Origin: a bacterium
GTDB lineage: Bacteria; Hinthialibacterota; Hinthialibacteria; OLB16
Length of the DNA stretch: 64,000 bases
Direction: 5' to 3'
NCBI GenBank assembly: GCA_022072055.1
Contig: JAJVIK010000002.1
Coordinates: forward strand, 1 to 64,000
The position numbers were made by a program, and so were the translations under genes. A model generated the notes under the pieces. It was not told where the DNA came from and made no database searches. It worked only from the letters and a program-made list of their open reading frames with translations. Below, in pieces: positions 62,895-64,000 of this stretch (positions within the stretch are counted from its first letter, which is position 1; each line of letters starts with the position of its first letter).

Positions 62895-64000
62895 GCGGAC
62901 GCTTCACCCATTCATCCCCGCCGGGGCGGCCTGGATTCTCCCGGCGCGCCATGCTCAAGACCTTCGCGAGCGGTTTTGGCATGCTCGGCCTCTCCGCGCT
63001 TTTCGGACAGGAATCACGGGCCGCTTCGGGCGCTGAAACCAACCCACTTGCGCTCCGTCCCCCGCATTTCGCCCCCAAGGCCAGAAATGTCATCTTCCTG
63101 TTCCTCTCCGGCGGCCCCTCCCATGTCGATCTCTTCGACCCCAAGCCGCGCCTCGCCACCGATCATGGCAAGCCCCTGCCCTTCGAGAAACCCAAACTGG
63201 AGCGCACCAAGACCGGCAACCTGCTGGCCTCGCCCTGGTCTTTCAGGAAGCACGGGCAGTCGGGCATTGAGGTCAGCGAACTGCTCCCCAATCTCGCCGG
63301 CTGTGTCGATGACCTGTGCGTGATCCGCTCGATGGTCGCCGACAACATCAATCACAACGGGGCGTGCCTGCAGATGACCACGGGCGAGCAGGCGTTCTCG
63401 CGCCCCAGCATGGGCTCGTGGTTGCTCTATGGGCTTGGGAGCGAGAACCAGAACCTCCCGGGATTCGTAGTCCTCAGTCCCGCGCAACCCGCGCAGGGGG
63501 CGCCTCTGTGGAGCTCCAGCTTCCTGCCGGCGGCCTATCAGGGAACCCTTGTCTCCAACCTCGAAGACCCGATCGCCAATTTGAAGAACTCCCGGATCGG
63601 CTCGAAGGACCAACGCCAGCAGCTCGACCTCCTCAAGCGCCTGAACAGTCTCCACCAGAGGGAGCGTGAGGAGGACAGCCGTCTCTCGGCGCGGATCGAG
63701 TCCTTCGAGCTGGCTTTCCGCATGCAAACCGAAGCCCCCGAGGCTTTCGGTCTGGCCGGAGAGACCGAGGCGACTCGCAAGCTCTACGGCCTGGACAATC
63801 CGGTGACCGAGATCTTCGGCAAGCAGTGCCTCTTGGCGCGTCGTCTTGTGGAGCGGGGTGTGCGGATGGTTCAGGTGTTCCACACCCAGACCGCCAAACG
63901 GAGCAGTTGCCAACTGTGGGACCAGCATGGCGGACTGCGCGAGGAGCTCACCAACAACTGCCTGGCGACCGATGCGCCGGTGGCGGGGTTGCTCAAGGAC
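62891..64000 (+). CDS. DUF1501 protein, partial (runs off the window)
   Basis: The first 370 residues are present. A Tat-like signal (SRRAMLKTFASGFGMLGLSA) is followed by the DUF1501 core: NVIFLFLSGGPSHVDLFDPK, ADNINHNGACLQMTTGEQ and later RMVQVFHTQ. DUF1501 proteins have a sulfatase-like (alkaline-phosphatase superfamily) fold and are the standard partners of PSCyt1-DUF1549-DUF1553 proteins. The start codon overlaps the VapC-like gene stop. The stop lies beyond 64000. Confidence 0.92.
   Translation, partial: MSGRFTHSSPPGRPGFSRRAMLKTFASGFGMLGLSALFGQESRAASGAETNPLALRPPHFAPKARNVIFLFLSGGPSHVDLFDPKPRLATDHGKPLPFEKPKLERTKTGNLLASPWSFRKHGQSGIEVSELLPNLAGCVDDLCVIRSMVADNINHNGACLQMTTGEQAFSRPSMGSWLLYGLGSENQNLPGFVVLSPAQPAQGAPLWSSSFLPAAYQGTLVSNLEDPIANLKNSRIGSKDQRQQLDLLKRLNSLHQREREEDSRLSARIESFELAFRMQTEAPEAFGLAGETEATRKLYGLDNPVTEIFGKQCLLARRLVERGVRMVQVFHTQTAKRSSCQLWDQHGGLREELTNNCLATDAPVAGLLKD

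Overview
The window is about 60% GC and reads as a bacterial chromosome from the PVC-like/candidate-phylum world (Planctomycetota, Verrucomicrobiota, Hydrogenedentota or Sumerlaeota). The evidence is a right-hand host block encoding a PSCyt1-DUF1549-DUF1553 protein, a DUF1501 protein, a Tat-exported sulfatase, a ThuA-like protein and a sialidase-like BNR protein, together with a giant secreted protein whose domains are joined by Thr-Pro linkers on the left. A precise phylum cannot be given from the sequence alone. No rRNA, tRNA or CRISPR array was seen.

Left host flank (1-8.9 kb, minus strand): a secreted TPR protein followed by a 2441-residue exported protein (seven FG-GAP repeats, two right-handed beta-helices, a glycoside-hydrolase-like region, Thr-Pro linkers).

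Mobile and defence island (about 8.95-50.26 kb). It carries two large serine recombinases (15.4 and 48.7 kb), two VirD4/HerA-like ATPases (21.9 and 45.5 kb), an ArdC-like protein, a RuvC-like pair with an XRE regulator, and a phage/plasmid-type P-loop ATPase. It also has a Cas4-like nuclease with a SWIM-finger partner, a HigBA-like pair and an IS630-family insertion sequence. Among these sit several immunity or conflict modules: (a) a C5 DNA methyltransferase, PRTase-like protein, ORC/CDC6-like ATPase and unknown protein in one operon with ATGA overlaps; (b) a type I restriction-modification locus with a NYN nuclease and an IetAS-type AAA ATPase plus subtilase pair nested between hsdS and hsdR; (c) a metallo-beta-lactamase-fold protein with a patatin-like lipase; (d) a 2TM-type cation-channel-like protein with an unknown partner under a palindromic operator. 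Truncated remnants (an hsdM piece at 29.9 kb, a paralogue of the 45-kb membrane protein at 40.7 kb, a duplicated 3' end at 13.4 kb) show repeated gain and loss.

The most interesting locus is at 17.1-19.0 kb on the minus strand. A well-formed sigma70-like promoter drives a radical SAM/SPASM protein. Its last codons overlap a strong ribosome binding site for a 44-residue Asp/Cys-rich peptide, and a cytoplasmic HExxH protein follows. This looks like a compact, undescribed RiPP-type system (maturase, precursor, candidate protease).

Right host flank (50.5-64 kb): an NHL-repeat secreted protein; an Mrp-type ATPase, RelE-like toxin, peptide-binding lipoprotein and DUF4926 cluster; a divergent sulfatase/ThuA pair and sialidase; then the PSCyt1-DUF1549-DUF1553 and DUF1501 genes with a VapBC-type pair between them. 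The DUF1501 gene runs off the end of the window.
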